Below, one piece after another: positions 1 through 9,121 of a stretch of DNA of 64,000 nt. Below the pieces are notes generated by a model. The model did no database searches. It saw only the letters and a list, made by a program, of their open reading frames with translations, and was not told the DNA's origin. The position numbers and the translations under genes were made by a program. Positions within the stretch are counted from its first letter, which is position 1; every line of letters begins with the position of its first letter. Source of the DNA: Pedobacter yonginensis (GTDB taxonomy: Bacteria > Bacteroidota > Bacteroidia > Sphingobacteriales > Sphingobacteriaceae); the NCBI RefSeq assembly GCF_003173595.1, contig NZ_QGNZ01000002.1, positions 248,001-312,000 of the forward strand, read 5' to 3'.

Positions 1-569
1 TTTTCCAGCACGCCCTCTTTTACCATTAAAGCCGCCCCACCCTCTTCACCTGCAGAAACCCCTTCTTCAGCAGGTTGAAAAATAAACTTCACGGTGCCTT
101 GTATGTCTTTTTGCATGGAAGCAAGCACTTCTGCCACGCCCATGAGAATGGCAACGTGACTATCGTGTCCACAAGCATGCATCACGCCCACAGTTTGCCC
201 ATTATATTGCGCCTTTACCTTCGACGCGAAAGGCACATCAACCCTTTCCGTAACTGGCAAGCCATCCATATCTGCACGTAAAGCAACAACAGGCCCAGGT
301 TTACCGCCCTTCAGAATACCAACCACACCTGTTTTGGCAACCCCAGTTGTTACTTTTATCCCTAACGCCTCTAAATGTTTGGCTATAATACCGGCAGTTC
401 TCACTTCATTGTTTCCCAGTTCTGGATGTTCGTGAAAATCTCTGCGCCATGAAATTACTTTTTGTTCAATTGCATCTGCTTTCTTGGCAACAGTCGCTCT
501 TTGCTCAGATTTTTGGGCAAATGCAGCTAAAGAGGTGAATGAAAAAAGCAATAAGTAGATTTTTTTCAT
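1..569 (-). CDS. M20 family amidohydrolase, exported (3' end outside window)
   Basis: Only the N-terminal ~190 residues are in the window. The reading frame runs off base 1. The ATG at 569 begins a Sec-type signal peptide (MKKIYLLLFSF... ending near AFAQ), so the enzyme should act outside the cytoplasm. Family marks are RRDFHEHPELG, ALRADMDGLP, the metal-binding MHACGHDSH and the FQPAEEG segment of the M20D metal-dependent amidohydrolases that cleave N-acyl amino acids or hippurate-like amides. It resembles the cytoplasmic paralogue at 10982-12166 but differs by the leader peptide. The substrate cannot be decided from sequence. Confidence 0.93.
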   Translation of the reverse strand, partial: MKKIYLLLFSFTSLAAFAQKSEQRATVAKKADAIEQKVISWRRDFHEHPELGNNEVRTAGIIAKHLEALGIKVTTGVAKTGVVGILKGGKPGPVVALRADMDGLPVTERVDVPFASKVKAQYNGQTVGVMHACGHDSHVAILMGVAEVLASMQKDIQGTVKFIFQPAEEGVSAGEEGGAALMVKEGVLE

Positions 570-748
570 AAAGAATTGATTTGGGATTAATTAACATCCT
601 AATCTAGTTAATTTTATGGAAAAGAATAGTCGTATTAAATAAGAAAAATAAACGTTCCATTAGCATTTCTTCGCTCGGCTTAAATTGAACTAAAATTATA
701 CCCAAGCAATGAGGTGAACAAAGGGTTAACTAATTAACAATTCTAATT

Positions 749-778
749 TTTGAACCTAAAAAAACGATTTTAAATTTT
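749..778 (+). promoter_or_regulatory. Possible pgi promoter
   Basis: A TTTG at 749-752 is followed after 18 bp by TAAATTTT, close to the Bacteroidetes TTTG/TAnnTTTG pattern. It lies about 33 bp before the pgi start. The spacing is one short of the usual range and the region is AT-rich, so this is tentative. Confidence 0.35.
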
Positions 779-811
779 TGCTTTCTTACTTTTACAAAAA
801 AACAAAAGACT

Positions 812-2458
812 ATGTTACCAAAAATTAATTTTACAGAAACTGAAGCCTATAAATATTTGGCTGATCATTTCATAGATATCAATCAAAAAAGCATTGCCTC
901 CCTTTTTGCAGAAGATGCCGATAGATTTAGCAAGTTTTCGGTTTTTTTTGAGGACATTTTATTAGACTACAGTAAAAATAGAATTAGTGATGAAACCTTA
1001 GCCTTGTTAATGCAATTGGCCCGCGAATGCAAACTAGACGAGGCCATTAAAGCCATGTACAATGGCGATAAAATTAATGAAACCGAAGACCGCTCCGTTC
1101 TGCACATCACCTTAAGAAATCTAAGCGGCACACCCGTTCTGGTTGACGGCAAAGACGTAATGCCTGAGGTGAATGCTGTGCTGGCCAAAATGGAGAAATT
1201 TAGCAATAGTATCATTAGTGGCGAGTGGAAAGGCTACACCGGCAAAGCCATTACCGATGTTGTAAATATTGGTATTGGGGGATCAGATTTAGGTCCAGTA
1301 ATGGTTACCGAAGCATTAAAACATTATAAAAATCACCTAAACATCCACTTCGTTTCTAACATAGATGGTACGCACATTGCCGAAACGCTTAAACATTTAG
1401 ATGCAGAAACTACTTTATTTTTAGTGGCTTCCAAAACTTTTACTACGCAAGAAACCATGACGAACGCACATTCTGCACGCTCTTGGTTTTTAGAAAAAGG
1501 TGGTAAAGAGAATGATATTGCCAAGCACTTTGCGGCCTTATCAACCAATGCAAAAGATGTAGCTGCCTTTGGAATCGACACCGAAAACATGTTCGAATTT
1601 TGGGATTGGGTTGGTGGTCGTTATTCTTTATGGAGCGCAATCGGATTATCCATTTCGTTAAGCATCGGCTTTGATAACTTCAAACAACTTTTAGCCGGGG
1701 CGCATGCAACAGACAATCACTTCAAAACGGCGGAATTTGAAAGCAATATTCCAGTGATTTTAGGCCTACTGGGTGTTTGGTACATCAATTTCTACAATGC
1801 AGAAACGCAAGTAATACTCCCTTACGATCAATATCTACATCGTTTCTCTGCTTATTTTCAACAAGGCGACATGGAAAGTAATGGTAAGCATGTAGATAGA
1901 AATGGCAATGAAGTGGATTATGAAACAGGTCCAATTATTTGGGGTGAGCCAGGAACAAATGGACAACATGCTTTCTATCAATTGATTCATCAAGGCACGA
2001 GGATTATTCCGGCAGACTTTATCGCCCCTGCTCAAAGTTTAAATCCACTTGGAGAACACCATGAAATTTTGTTGTCCAACTTCTTTGCACAAACGGAAGC
2101 ATTAATGAATGGCAAAAGTGAGGAAGAAGTTTCAGCAGAACTGAAAAAGGAGGGTAAAACAGACGCAGAAATTAAAAAACTTGCACCATTTAAGGTATTT
2201 GAAGGAAACAGACCCACAAATTCCATCCTACTTAAAAAAATAACGCCGTACAGCTTGGGCAGCTTAGTGGCCATGTACGAGCATAAAATATTTGTTCAAG
2301 GCATCATTTGGAACATCTTTAGCTTTGACCAATGGGGTGTGGAATTGGGTAAGCAACTAGCTAAAAAAATCCTACCCGAATTAAAAGGTAATGAAGAAAT
2401 TTCTAGCCATGATGGTTCCACCAACGGACTCATCAACCAATACAAGGCGTGGCGATAA
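812..2458 (+). CDS. pgi: Glucose-6-phosphate isomerase
   Basis: Interconverts glucose 6-phosphate and fructose 6-phosphate in glycolysis and gluconeogenesis; cytoplasmic. The 548-residue protein matches the length of the long bacterial PGI form (about 549). Visible signatures are the sugar-binding GIGGSDLGP segment (residues ~152-160), the SKTFTTQET phosphate loop (~205-213) and the C-terminal active-site block [13 protein letters not shown]. It starts at ATG 812 after an A-rich stretch, stands alone, and is followed by a strong terminator. Confidence 0.98.
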   Translation: MLPKINFTETEAYKYLADHFIDINQKSIASLFAEDADRFSKFSVFFEDILLDYSKNRISDETLALLMQLARECKLDEAIKAMYNGDKINETEDRSVLHITLRNLSGTPVLVDGKDVMPEVNAVLAKMEKFSNSIISGEWKGYTGKAITDVVNIGIGGSDLGPVMVTEALKHYKNHLNIHFVSNIDGTHIAETLKHLDAETTLFLVASKTFTTQETMTNAHSARSWFLEKGGKENDIAKHFAALSTNAKDVAAFGIDTENMFEFWDWVGGRYSLWSAIGLSISLSIGFDNFKQLLAGAHATDNHFKTAEFESNIPVILGLLGVWYINFYNAETQVILPYDQYLHRFSAYFQQGDMESNGKHVDRNGNEVDYETGPIIWGEPGTNGQHAFYQLIHQGTRIIPADFIAPAQSLNPLGEHHEILLSNFFAQTEALMNGKSEEEVSAELKKEGKTDAEIKKLAPFKVFEGNRPTNSILLKKITPYSLGSLVAMYEHKIFVQGIIWNIFSFDQWGVELGKQLAKKILPELKGNEEISSHDGSTNGLINQYKAWR

Positions 2459-2481
2459 GATACAAAACATTTTAACACGAA

Positions 2482-2520
2482 AATCCTGCTCAATTCATTT
2501 TGAGCAGGATTTTTTGTTTT
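2482..2520 (+). terminator. Rho-independent terminator of pgi
   Basis: Perfect 12-bp inverted repeat (AATCCTGCTCAA / TTGAGCAGGATT) with a 6-nt loop, followed by a T-rich run, 23 bp after the pgi stop codon. Confidence 0.9.
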
Positions 2521-2731
2521 TGAGACCTACACTAATTTATTTCCAATGCGATAAGCAACCATCATACAGAAGCACACGTAATCAACTTTGAATTCATTGG
2601 AAATTCAATTTTAGAAAATCTTTGCTGTTGCGAAATCATCCTTTTATAAAATTTACGGGCTTTAAAAATTAATCGGGCGCAACAGGCAGGTTTTTATAAA
2701 TAGGATATAAAAATTCTAAAACACTCTGGTT

Positions 2732-3292
2732 ATGAATAAAAAAAAGCAAATTTTAGTTATCCTTTTTGCGGCATTTCTTCTCATGCTTTGCATCTCCGTA
2801 AATGCTCAAAGCTTTACATCAAGCAATTTAAGAACCTCCTTCTTTTCTTCAACACCCATCGAGGATATAAAAGCGGCCAGCAACAAAACCGTTGCCGCGC
2901 TCATTTCAAAAACAGGCGATTTTGCATTTCAAGTACCCATTAAAAGTTTTGAGTTTGAAAAAAAATTGATGCAGGAACACTTCAATGAAAACTATCTGGA
3001 AAGCGACAAATACCCTACAGCATATTTCAAGGGAACGGTAGATCCAAACATCAATTGGGCAAAAGATGGCGAATACAGCGTGATGGCAAAAGGCACCCTA
3101 ACCGTTCATGGGGTGAGCAAAGTGAGAAGTATCCCTGCAAAAATTACGATAAAAAATGGATCTGTAACAATCTCATCTAGTTTTGATGTGGCGTGTGTAG
3201 ATCACAATATCGAAATCCCTACGCTTGTTTTTACCAAGATTGCTAAAATAATAGCTGTAAAAGTTAATGGAACCCTCAACTTAAAGCCTTAA
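2732..3292 (+). CDS. YceI-family exported protein
   Basis: 186 residues with a signal peptide (hydrophobic residues ~7-24, cut near VNAQS). The mature part has the YceI pattern: FQVPIKSFEFEKKLMQEHF, DKYPTAYFKG, a GTLTVHGVSK turn and a final strand VKVNGTLNL. YceI proteins form a lipocalin-like barrel and many bind isoprenoid quinones or lipids in the periplasm. The ligand is not visible here. It is followed after 4 bp by the DUF5777 gene and then a Rieske lipoprotein, so the three probably form one operon with a redox or lipid role. Confidence 0.88.
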   Translation: MNKKKQILVILFAAFLLMLCISVNAQSFTSSNLRTSFFSSTPIEDIKAASNKTVAALISKTGDFAFQVPIKSFEFEKKLMQEHFNENYLESDKYPTAYFKGTVDPNINWAKDGEYSVMAKGTLTVHGVSKVRSIPAKITIKNGSVTISSSFDVACVDHNIEIPTLVFTKIAKIIAVKVNGTLNLKP

Positions 3293-3296
3293 ATAC

Positions 3297-4235
3297 ATGT
3301 TAAAAATCTCTACTTTACTAGGTTTTGCTGTTTTAATAAGCGGCAATGTTTATGCTCAGTCTGCCGATTCATTGTTAAAAACGATGACCGACACCACAAA
3401 AATAAAAGTGCTGAATCCCACTTTTAAATCCACACGGATTGTACTTTCACAATCTACCGAAACCCAAAAGAAGCACGATCTGGATATGCGCATTCGCCAT
3501 CATTTTGGCGATATAGGTGGAGAATTTGGTAGTGCGCATACGCTTTATGGTTTAGATGTGGCATCAGATCTTTTTATTGGATTCGATTATGGCATTACCG
3601 ATCGCTTAACAGTAAGTATTGGAAGGAGCAAGCACAACGAACTTTATAATGGATTTCTGAAATATAAGCTATTGGAACAAGAAGGAGGAAATTCTGGCAA
3701 CATCCCGCTCAATATTACTTTACTGGCACAAATGGGTTGGATAGCCAGAGAACCTTTTACAACAACAGAATTTGAAACCTATGCCAATCGTTTCAGCTAC
3801 TTTTTACAACCCATCTTCTCTAGAAAAATTACTCAGCGCCTTTCTTTACAGGTGGCGCCATCGGTATTACTCAGAAAAAACACAACTGAGGCGAGAGACC
3901 CAGAAAGCTTGTTCAGCATCGGCTTTGCCGGAAGGTTAAAATTAACCAAAAGATTATCTTTTGTAGCCGATTACACATGGGTGAATGGCATCAATCGGCC
4001 AACAGATTTGTTTCAGAAATTTTATAATCCCTTAGGCCTTGGTTTGGAAATAGAAACTGGCGGACATGTGTTCTCGCTCAACTTTATGAACGCTGAATTT
4101 ATTTCAGAGAATAGTTTTATTCCAGACACTAAAAAATCTTGGAAACATGGGGGTGTTCGATTTGGATTTACCATTTCAAGAAACTTCACTTTGTTCAAAT
4201 CGAAAGATAAAGATCTTCAATCTAAAATATACTAA
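3297..4235 (+). CDS. DUF5777 family beta-barrel protein
   Basis: 312 residues with a signal peptide ending near VYAQS. The mature chain shows alternating hydrophobic and polar strands typical of outer-membrane barrels (FIGFDYGITDRLTVSIGRSK, RLSLQVAPSVLL, RLSFVADYTWV) and the conserved start FKSTRIVLSQSTET, which I recognise as DUF5777 of Bacteroidetes. Function is unknown. It sits 4 bp after the YceI gene and 13 bp before the Rieske gene, which suggests coordinated expression and perhaps a shared envelope redox or transport task. Confidence 0.8.
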   Translation: MLKISTLLGFAVLISGNVYAQSADSLLKTMTDTTKIKVLNPTFKSTRIVLSQSTETQKKHDLDMRIRHHFGDIGGEFGSAHTLYGLDVASDLFIGFDYGITDRLTVSIGRSKHNELYNGFLKYKLLEQEGGNSGNIPLNITLLAQMGWIAREPFTTTEFETYANRFSYFLQPIFSRKITQRLSLQVAPSVLLRKNTTEARDPESLFSIGFAGRLKLTKRLSFVADYTWVNGINRPTDLFQKFYNPLGLGLEIETGGHVFSLNFMNAEFISENSFIPDTKKSWKHGGVRFGFTISRNFTLFKSKDKDLQSKIY

Positions 4236-4248
4236 CAAAACAGAAATT

Positions 4249-4701
4249 ATGGAACGTAACGAATTTATTAAATCTTTGGGCTTAGGAATAGCCCTAGTTT
4301 GCACAGGATCGTGTTTAGCTGGTTGCGGTAAAAAAGGCGATGACCCATCTCCTAGCACCCCAGGCGGCGGTGGCGTACCTGCTGGAACCACAGCAAGTGT
4401 AGATCTTGGAACTCAACTGCTAACAGTGGGTGCATCTATAGTGGTAAGTGGAATATTGTTTATTCGAACAGCGACTGGAAATGCGACTACATCTTTTGCG
4501 GCCACCCAAGCCGTATGCCCGCACCAAGGTGGATCGTTAAGCTTCATCCAAGCCAGCAACTTTATCCAGTGCAGTTTGCATGCTTCAAGATATACAACCA
4601 CAGGTAGCATTTTAGCCCAACCTAACGATGGTGGAACAACAAGCGCACTAAGAACATATCCATTAACACTTACAGGCACAACACTTTCTGCCACAGCATA
4701 G
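4249..4701 (+). CDS. Rieske [2Fe-2S] domain lipoprotein
   Basis: 150 residues. The C-terminal half carries both Rieske ligand pairs: C90-P-H92 and C108-S-L-H111, separated by 15 residues, with the expected GG after the first pair. The N-terminus is a lipoprotein-type leader with lipobox LAGC (Cys26), followed by a Gly/Pro/Ser linker, so the iron-sulfur domain is likely membrane-anchored in the periplasm. The ATG at 4249 is preferred over an upstream in-frame ATG at 4147, which lies inside the DUF5777 gene and would give no leader. No cytochrome b partner is nearby, so this is not an obvious bc1 subunit. Confidence 0.9.
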   Translation: MERNEFIKSLGLGIALVCTGSCLAGCGKKGDDPSPSTPGGGGVPAGTTASVDLGTQLLTVGASIVVSGILFIRTATGNATTSFAATQAVCPHQGGSLSFIQASNFIQCSLHASRYTTTGSILAQPNDGGTTSALRTYPLTLTGTTLSATA

Positions 4702-4724
4702 TAATTTGTTTTTATTAGGGGTTA

Positions 4725-4755
4725 GGCGGTATCATTTTATGGTATCGCCTTTTTT
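4725..4755 (+). terminator. Terminator of YceI-DUF5777-Rieske operon
   Basis: GGCGGTATC / GGTATCGCC stem (two G-U pairs) with a 7-nt loop followed by TTTTTT, 23 bp after the Rieske stop. Confidence 0.8.
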
Positions 4756-4871
4756 ACTTTGGCTGAATTATTGATTACATTTAGGTATAAAAAATTTTTG
4801 AGTTGCCGTATTTTATGGAATCCGACAGGCTAGCACATCATTAAGTTGTTATTTCATTAAAAATATTAATC

Positions 4872-5402
4872 ATGAAAAATTTAAAATCCCTATTGAGCAT
4901 TGCCATATTAGCTTTAGCTACCCAAGCCTTTGCTCAAACCAATAAAGAAACTACCGCAAAAATTGTTGCTGAAAAAAACTATACTTTTATTGCCAATACA
5001 GCCATCCCAATGGCGAATAACGACATTAACAATGTTTTATCACAATTGCAAGGCGGACAAGGTGGTGGTTTAATTAATCTTACTGGCTCTCAGTATGACG
5101 TTAAGGTTAATAAAGATAGCGTAATTGCTTATCTGCCTTTTTACGGTCGTTCGTTTAACGCCCCATACAACCCATCTGAGGGCGGGATCAAGTTTACCTC
5201 AAAGGATTTTACTTATACAGAATCAAAGTCGAAAAAAGGATCCTATACCATTCAAATTAACACGAAAGATGTTAAGAGAGAAAATTACCGCTTTACCATT
5301 AACATTTCTGCGAATGGATATGCTTCATTGATAGCCAGTAGCGTTAATAAGCAACCCATAACTTTCAACGGTTATTTGAGCGAACCTAAAAAAAATGACT
5401 AA
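4872..5402 (+). CDS. DUF4251 domain exported protein
   Basis: 176 residues with a clear signal peptide (MKNLKSLLSIAILALATQAFA). The mature protein has the DUF4251 layout: NYTFIANTAIPM near the N-terminus, a Gly-rich segment, DSVIAYLPFYGRSFNAPY in the middle and FNGYL at the end. This Bacteroidetes family is uncharacterised; it is predicted periplasmic and beta-rich. It is monocistronic between two terminators. No function is claimed. Confidence 0.85.
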   Translation: MKNLKSLLSIAILALATQAFAQTNKETTAKIVAEKNYTFIANTAIPMANNDINNVLSQLQGGQGGGLINLTGSQYDVKVNKDSVIAYLPFYGRSFNAPYNPSEGGIKFTSKDFTYTESKSKKGSYTIQINTKDVKRENYRFTINISANGYASLIASSVNKQPITFNGYLSEPKKND

Positions 5403-5446
5403 AGTTGTTTAAGGATTCTAAATTTCAAGTTTTCGAAACCTCAAGA

Positions 5447-5529
5447 TCCGCTGCGCTCCAGTCGAAAAGACGGATTACTTAGGCGCCATTTCGACCGTAT
5501 TAAGGGATCGTCCTTTCGACCGCAGCGGA
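5447..5529. repeat. Imperfect inverted-repeat element
   Basis: The left arm has TCCGCTGCG (5447-5455) and GTCGAAA (5461-5467). The right arm has TTTCGAC (5514-5520) and CGCAGCGGA (5521-5529). The left arm carries a short insertion relative to the right. Another TTTCGACC copy lies inside, near 5489. It sits between converging genes and resembles a non-coding dispersed palindrome or MITE-like element; copies elsewhere cannot be seen from this window. Confidence 0.55.
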
Positions 5530-5575
5530 GAAATCATTTAAAGATGTTTGCGTTCTTTCTTTAAAAAATCTTCCC

Positions 5576-5609
5576 GTCCCCGCTCCAATCGGGAGGACGC
5601 ACCTTTTTT
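5576..5609. terminator. Likely bidirectional terminator between converging genes
   Basis: GTCCCCG (5576-5582) pairs with CGGGAGGAC (5590-5598) with one bulge. There is a T-run on the plus strand at 5604-5609, and an A-run on the plus-strand left side gives a T-run for the minus strand. It fits the convergent DUF4251 and cyclotransferase genes. Confidence 0.5.
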
Positions 5610-5618
5610 GTATCGAGC

Positions 5619-6695
5619 TTACTTTTTAATCAATTTGATTTCGAAAATGTGTGGCCATTTTTTTCCGGTAACAAAAAGTCTTCTAGTTGCCTTATCGTAA
5701 GCAATACCATTTAACACATTATTTCCAATGGCATCTTCCGTTTTAAAATAGCCTTCGGGCAGCAGTCCTGATAAATCAATTCTAGCTTCAACAGCACCTG
5801 AGGTGGCATCGATAATTAAAATATCATTTGTAGTGTACACATTGGCATAAATTTTCCCATCAATAAGTTCCAATTCGTTCAAATCTTTGATTGCGCCTTT
5901 ATTATCGAACACATCAATTGAACCAACAGGCTGATAAGTATTTTTATCTAAGAAAAATATGGTGCCAGAACCATCTGTGTTCAACACTTTATTTCCATCA
6001 AAATACAAACCCCAACCCTCCTGTGTACCGTGGGTATAAGGAAACTCTCCGATTTTTTTCAAGGTAGCTTTATCATACACAAAACCCACTTTTTCGCGAT
6101 AGGTGAGTTGGATGATTTTATCGCCAATTACAGTTATGCCCTCGCCAAAGTATTGCTTATCCAAATCTGCCTTTTGAACAATTTTTCCTGTGGTGGGTTC
6201 TACTTTCCTCAAGCTCGAATGGCCATAATCACCAGCACTTTCGTAGAAATATCCATCGTGATATTCCAAACCCTCTACATACGATGAAGTATCGTGAGGC
6301 AAACTTTTAATAATTTTATAGCCATATTGGATGGGCTCAATGTTTGACAGAATGTTGATATTAGTGGTTAAATCATCTGATTTTCCCTCTCCAAACACTT
6401 TTGCTGTAATGAGGTGATTACCCAACTTCAATCCTGCCGTTTTTAGCTTTAAAATAGAGGTATCTTGCTTGGTTTCTAATTTTACGGTATCCAACAGGTA
6501 AACAACAGAATCTACTTTACGGTCGGTTCCAAACTGCACCTTAACCTCTATTTCATTACCCGATGGTACATTTAAGCCAATAATTGGCGAAACAATGCTT
6601 CTGTACGTTACAGATGGAGCATCTTTACAGGAACTTATACCTGCAACCAAAATTGTAATAAAAAATAGGTTTTTAATCTTCTGGCCAAAAAGCAT
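5619..6695 (-). CDS. Glutaminyl-peptide cyclotransferase (plant/bacterial type), lipoprotein
   Basis: 358 residues. The N-terminus is a lipoprotein leader with lipobox GISSC (Cys23), placing it at the envelope. Residues ~120-355 match the beta-propeller glutaminyl cyclase family (PF05096), with YVEGLEYHDGYFYESAGDYGHSSLRK, YFGEGITVIGDKIIQLTYRE, TQEGWGLYFDGNKVLNTDGSGTIFFLD and VLNGIAYDK. The enzyme makes N-terminal pyroglutamate. The N-terminal ~100 residues look like an added Ig-like domain. Its start overlaps the end of yraN by 23 bp; no later Met would keep the leader. Confidence 0.9.
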   Translation of the reverse strand: MLFGQKIKNLFFITILVAGISSCKDAPSVTYRSIVSPIIGLNVPSGNEIEVKVQFGTDRKVDSVVYLLDTVKLETKQDTSILKLKTAGLKLGNHLITAKVFGEGKSDDLTTNINILSNIEPIQYGYKIIKSLPHDTSSYVEGLEYHDGYFYESAGDYGHSSLRKVEPTTGKIVQKADLDKQYFGEGITVIGDKIIQLTYREKVGFVYDKATLKKIGEFPYTHGTQEGWGLYFDGNKVLNTDGSGTIFFLDKNTYQPVGSIDVFDNKGAIKDLNELELIDGKIYANVYTTNDILIIDATSGAVEARIDLSGLLPEGYFKTEDAIGNNVLNGIAYDKATRRLFVTGKKWPHIFEIKLIKK

Positions 6696-7038
6696 CTTCG
6701 ATATGATTTAATGTATAACTTTTATTTTTTGTGAATGTAATTGCAATAATATCAAAACGAACATCATTTTGATGATTCATCATTTCAATATAGGCGGCGG
6801 AGGCAAGCTCCATTTGTTTCTGCTTTGCTTTATGAACAAAATCTTCTGGCTGTCCAAAAGCGATTGAACTTCTGGCTTTTACTTCAACAAAAACCATAAT
6901 GCCGTTCATATAGGCGATTAAATCCAGCTCAGCCTTACCATGTACCCAATTCTCGTCTAAAATTTCGTAGCCATTATCTTCCAGATATTGTTTGGCAATT
7001 CCTTCGCCTGCTTTACCTAGCTCGTTGTGAATGGCCAC
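6673..7038 (-). CDS. yraN: YraN family protein (UPF0102, predicted nuclease fold)
   Basis: 121 residues, full length for the family. It has the restriction-endonuclease-like signature: GKAGEGIAKQYLEDNGYEIL, then HGKAELDLIAY and VFVEVKARS (the E-x-D...E-x-K pattern). The biological role is unsettled. It lies 6 bp downstream of dnaG and overlaps the following cyclotransferase gene, so it is in a dnaG-led transcript. Confidence 0.92.
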   Translation of the reverse strand: MAIHNELGKAGEGIAKQYLEDNGYEILDENWVHGKAELDLIAYMNGIMVFVEVKARSSIAFGQPEDFVHKAKQKQMELASAAYIEMMNHQNDVRFDIIAITFTKNKSYTLNHIEDAFWPED

Positions 7039-7044
7039 TTTAAA

Positions 7045-9021
7045 CTATTTTACAATGACTGAACCCAGAAATTTAGAAATTTCCCTCTCTACACCTTTAA
7101 TAACCCCATAACGTTGCATCAAAATCATCTGGTTATCCATATCTTTTTCATCTTTAATTTCTTTCAACAAATTAGATAAAATTTTATCAACCTTATGTTT
7201 TTTAAGATGAAAAATGCCTCCAAGTATGGTTGCCTTTAAGTGCATAGATTCATCTTTCACATAAATTTGATGCTTGTTTAACCAATTTTCGCTCAATGCA
7301 TATTCTGAGGTAGAAAGGGTAATGGCTAAATCTGCAATGTCGCGATCTTCATTTTTAATAAAATGATTTGCAGTTGGCAATCGTCCGTTATCAATTTCAG
7401 ATTTATAATAATCTACTATTCTTTTGCAGAGCGCATTTTCGAAATCAACATCAGCCAAATTCTGCATAATGAAGGAACCGATGTACATATCATCAATGTT
7501 ATCCCAATTCACAAATTCATGACCATAGGCCAATAATAAACGCACCACTTCTCTTTCCTGATGATCTTCTGCCAGCGACTGCACCTGCGTTTCACCAGGC
7601 CCAGCAGCATCATCCCATAGGTTATCTGGCGGACCTAATGGCTCAGGGGCATTTGATGAATGCGCGTAATTATTGGTTTGACTTGCCCTCTGGTTGCTTT
7701 CGAAAGTTTTTTTACTTTTTGCAGAACGCATTTTGTTCAGTTCTGTCAGCAAAATTCTCTCCTCAATTTCAAGCAAGCTACTGCACTCGCGAATAAAAAC
7801 AGAAGCCTTAATTTGATCGGGAATTTTAGCGATACTTTCAACAATATCACGAATGATTCCTGCTCTTTTTATTGGATCATCGCCTGCATCTTTTAGCAAA
7901 ACATTGGCTTTATACAAAATAAAGTCTTTTCTATTCTGCTCTAAATAGGTTTTAAAAGCCCCTGCACCAACGTGGTGCATATACGAATCTGGATCGTGCC
8001 CATCAGGGAAAGAAACAATTTTAACGTTGAGCCCTTCCTCCAAAATCATATCCAAACCACGCAAAGATGCCTTAATACCAGCGGCATCTCCATCGAATAA
8101 AATGGTTACGTTTTGCGTAAAACGACCGATTAACTTAATTTGCTCTACTGTGAGCGATGTTCCAGAAGAAGCCACTACATTTTCTATTCCGGCTTGATGA
8201 ACCGAAAGTACATCGGCATATCCTTCAGCCAGATAGCAATTATCCGATTCTCGAATGGCTTTTTTCGCATGGAATAAGCCATAGAGCACATTGGATTTAT
8301 GGTAGATCTCGCTCTCTGGAGAGTTTACATACTTCGGAACATTTTTATCGGTTTTAAGTGTTCTACCCCCAAAACCAATAATTCTGCCTGTAAAATTATG
8401 GATCGGAAACATCACCCTACCTCTAAACCGATCGTAGATTTTACCTTTCTCGTTTTTGATGGATAGACCTGTGGCTTCTAAAAACTCGATGTTATGACCT
8501 GCATTTATGGCACTCTGGGTCATGGCGTCCCAAACATCAGGCGAGTAGCCGACTTCAAATTTTTTGAGGATGTCTTCTCTAAAACCGCGCTCCTTAAAAT
8601 AACTAAGACCAATTCCCTTTCCCTCGTCGGTTTCCCAAAGTTGCTTTACAAAAAATGCTGCGGCGTATTGCGATACGATATAAAGACTTTCCTTTGCGCT
8701 TTGTGCTTCGGCTGCCTGAGGGCTAAGTTCTGTCTCCTCAACCTCAATATTGTATTTGTTGGCTAAAAACTTAAGGGCTTCTGGGTACGAATATTTCTCG
8801 TGATCCATGATAAAGCGCACAGAATCTCCCCCTTTGCCACAACCAAAACATTTATAAATACCTTTGGTTACCGAAACGTGAAACGACGGTGTTTTTTCGC
8901 CATGAAAAGGACAATTGCCAATGAGGCTGGTTCCGCGTTTTTTTAAGTGTACAAAATCCCCCACTACCTCCTCAATTCGGGCGGTATCCATGATTTTATC
9001 TATCGTTTCGCGGTTGATCAA
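7045..9021 (-). CDS. dnaG: DNA primase
   Basis: Synthesises RNA primers at the replication fork. 658 residues. An N-terminal zinc ribbon is visible (C37-x2-H40 ... C58-x2-C61), followed by the RNA-polymerase core with RFRGRVMFPIHNFTGRIIGFGGR. The TOPRIM segment has EGYADVLSVHQAG and the DGDAAGIKASLRGLD motif. The C-terminal ~200 residues should contain the helicase-binding domain, which is weakly conserved. yraN and a cyclotransferase gene follow closely. It is not next to rpsU or rpoD as in the classical macromolecular synthesis operon. Confidence 0.97.
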   Translation of the reverse strand: MINRETIDKIMDTARIEEVVGDFVHLKKRGTSLIGNCPFHGEKTPSFHVSVTKGIYKCFGCGKGGDSVRFIMDHEKYSYPEALKFLANKYNIEVEETELSPQAAEAQSAKESLYIVSQYAAAFFVKQLWETDEGKGIGLSYFKERGFREDILKKFEVGYSPDVWDAMTQSAINAGHNIEFLEATGLSIKNEKGKIYDRFRGRVMFPIHNFTGRIIGFGGRTLKTDKNVPKYVNSPESEIYHKSNVLYGLFHAKKAIRESDNCYLAEGYADVLSVHQAGIENVVASSGTSLTVEQIKLIGRFTQNVTILFDGDAAGIKASLRGLDMILEEGLNVKIVSFPDGHDPDSYMHHVGAGAFKTYLEQNRKDFILYKANVLLKDAGDDPIKRAGIIRDIVESIAKIPDQIKASVFIRECSSLLEIEERILLTELNKMRSAKSKKTFESNQRASQTNNYAHSSNAPEPLGPPDNLWDDAAGPGETQVQSLAEDHQEREVVRLLLAYGHEFVNWDNIDDMYIGSFIMQNLADVDFENALCKRIVDYYKSEIDNGRLPTANHFIKNEDRDIADLAITLSTSEYALSENWLNKHQIYVKDESMHLKATILGGIFHLKKHKVDKILSNLLKEIKDEKDMDNQMILMQRYGVIKGVEREISKFLGSVIVK

Positions 9022-9121
9022 GTTTTATATCGTTTACGAGATTAAGCAGTTATGCCATCTACATTTGTTTTTATCCACTCATGAGCGCACAATTGTTCAT
9101 CCATTATTGCATCTAGCGAAA

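Noticed and set aside
75-281. 68-codon plus-strand frame
   Set aside because: It is antisense to the M20 amidohydrolase gene, whose catalytic motifs are clear.
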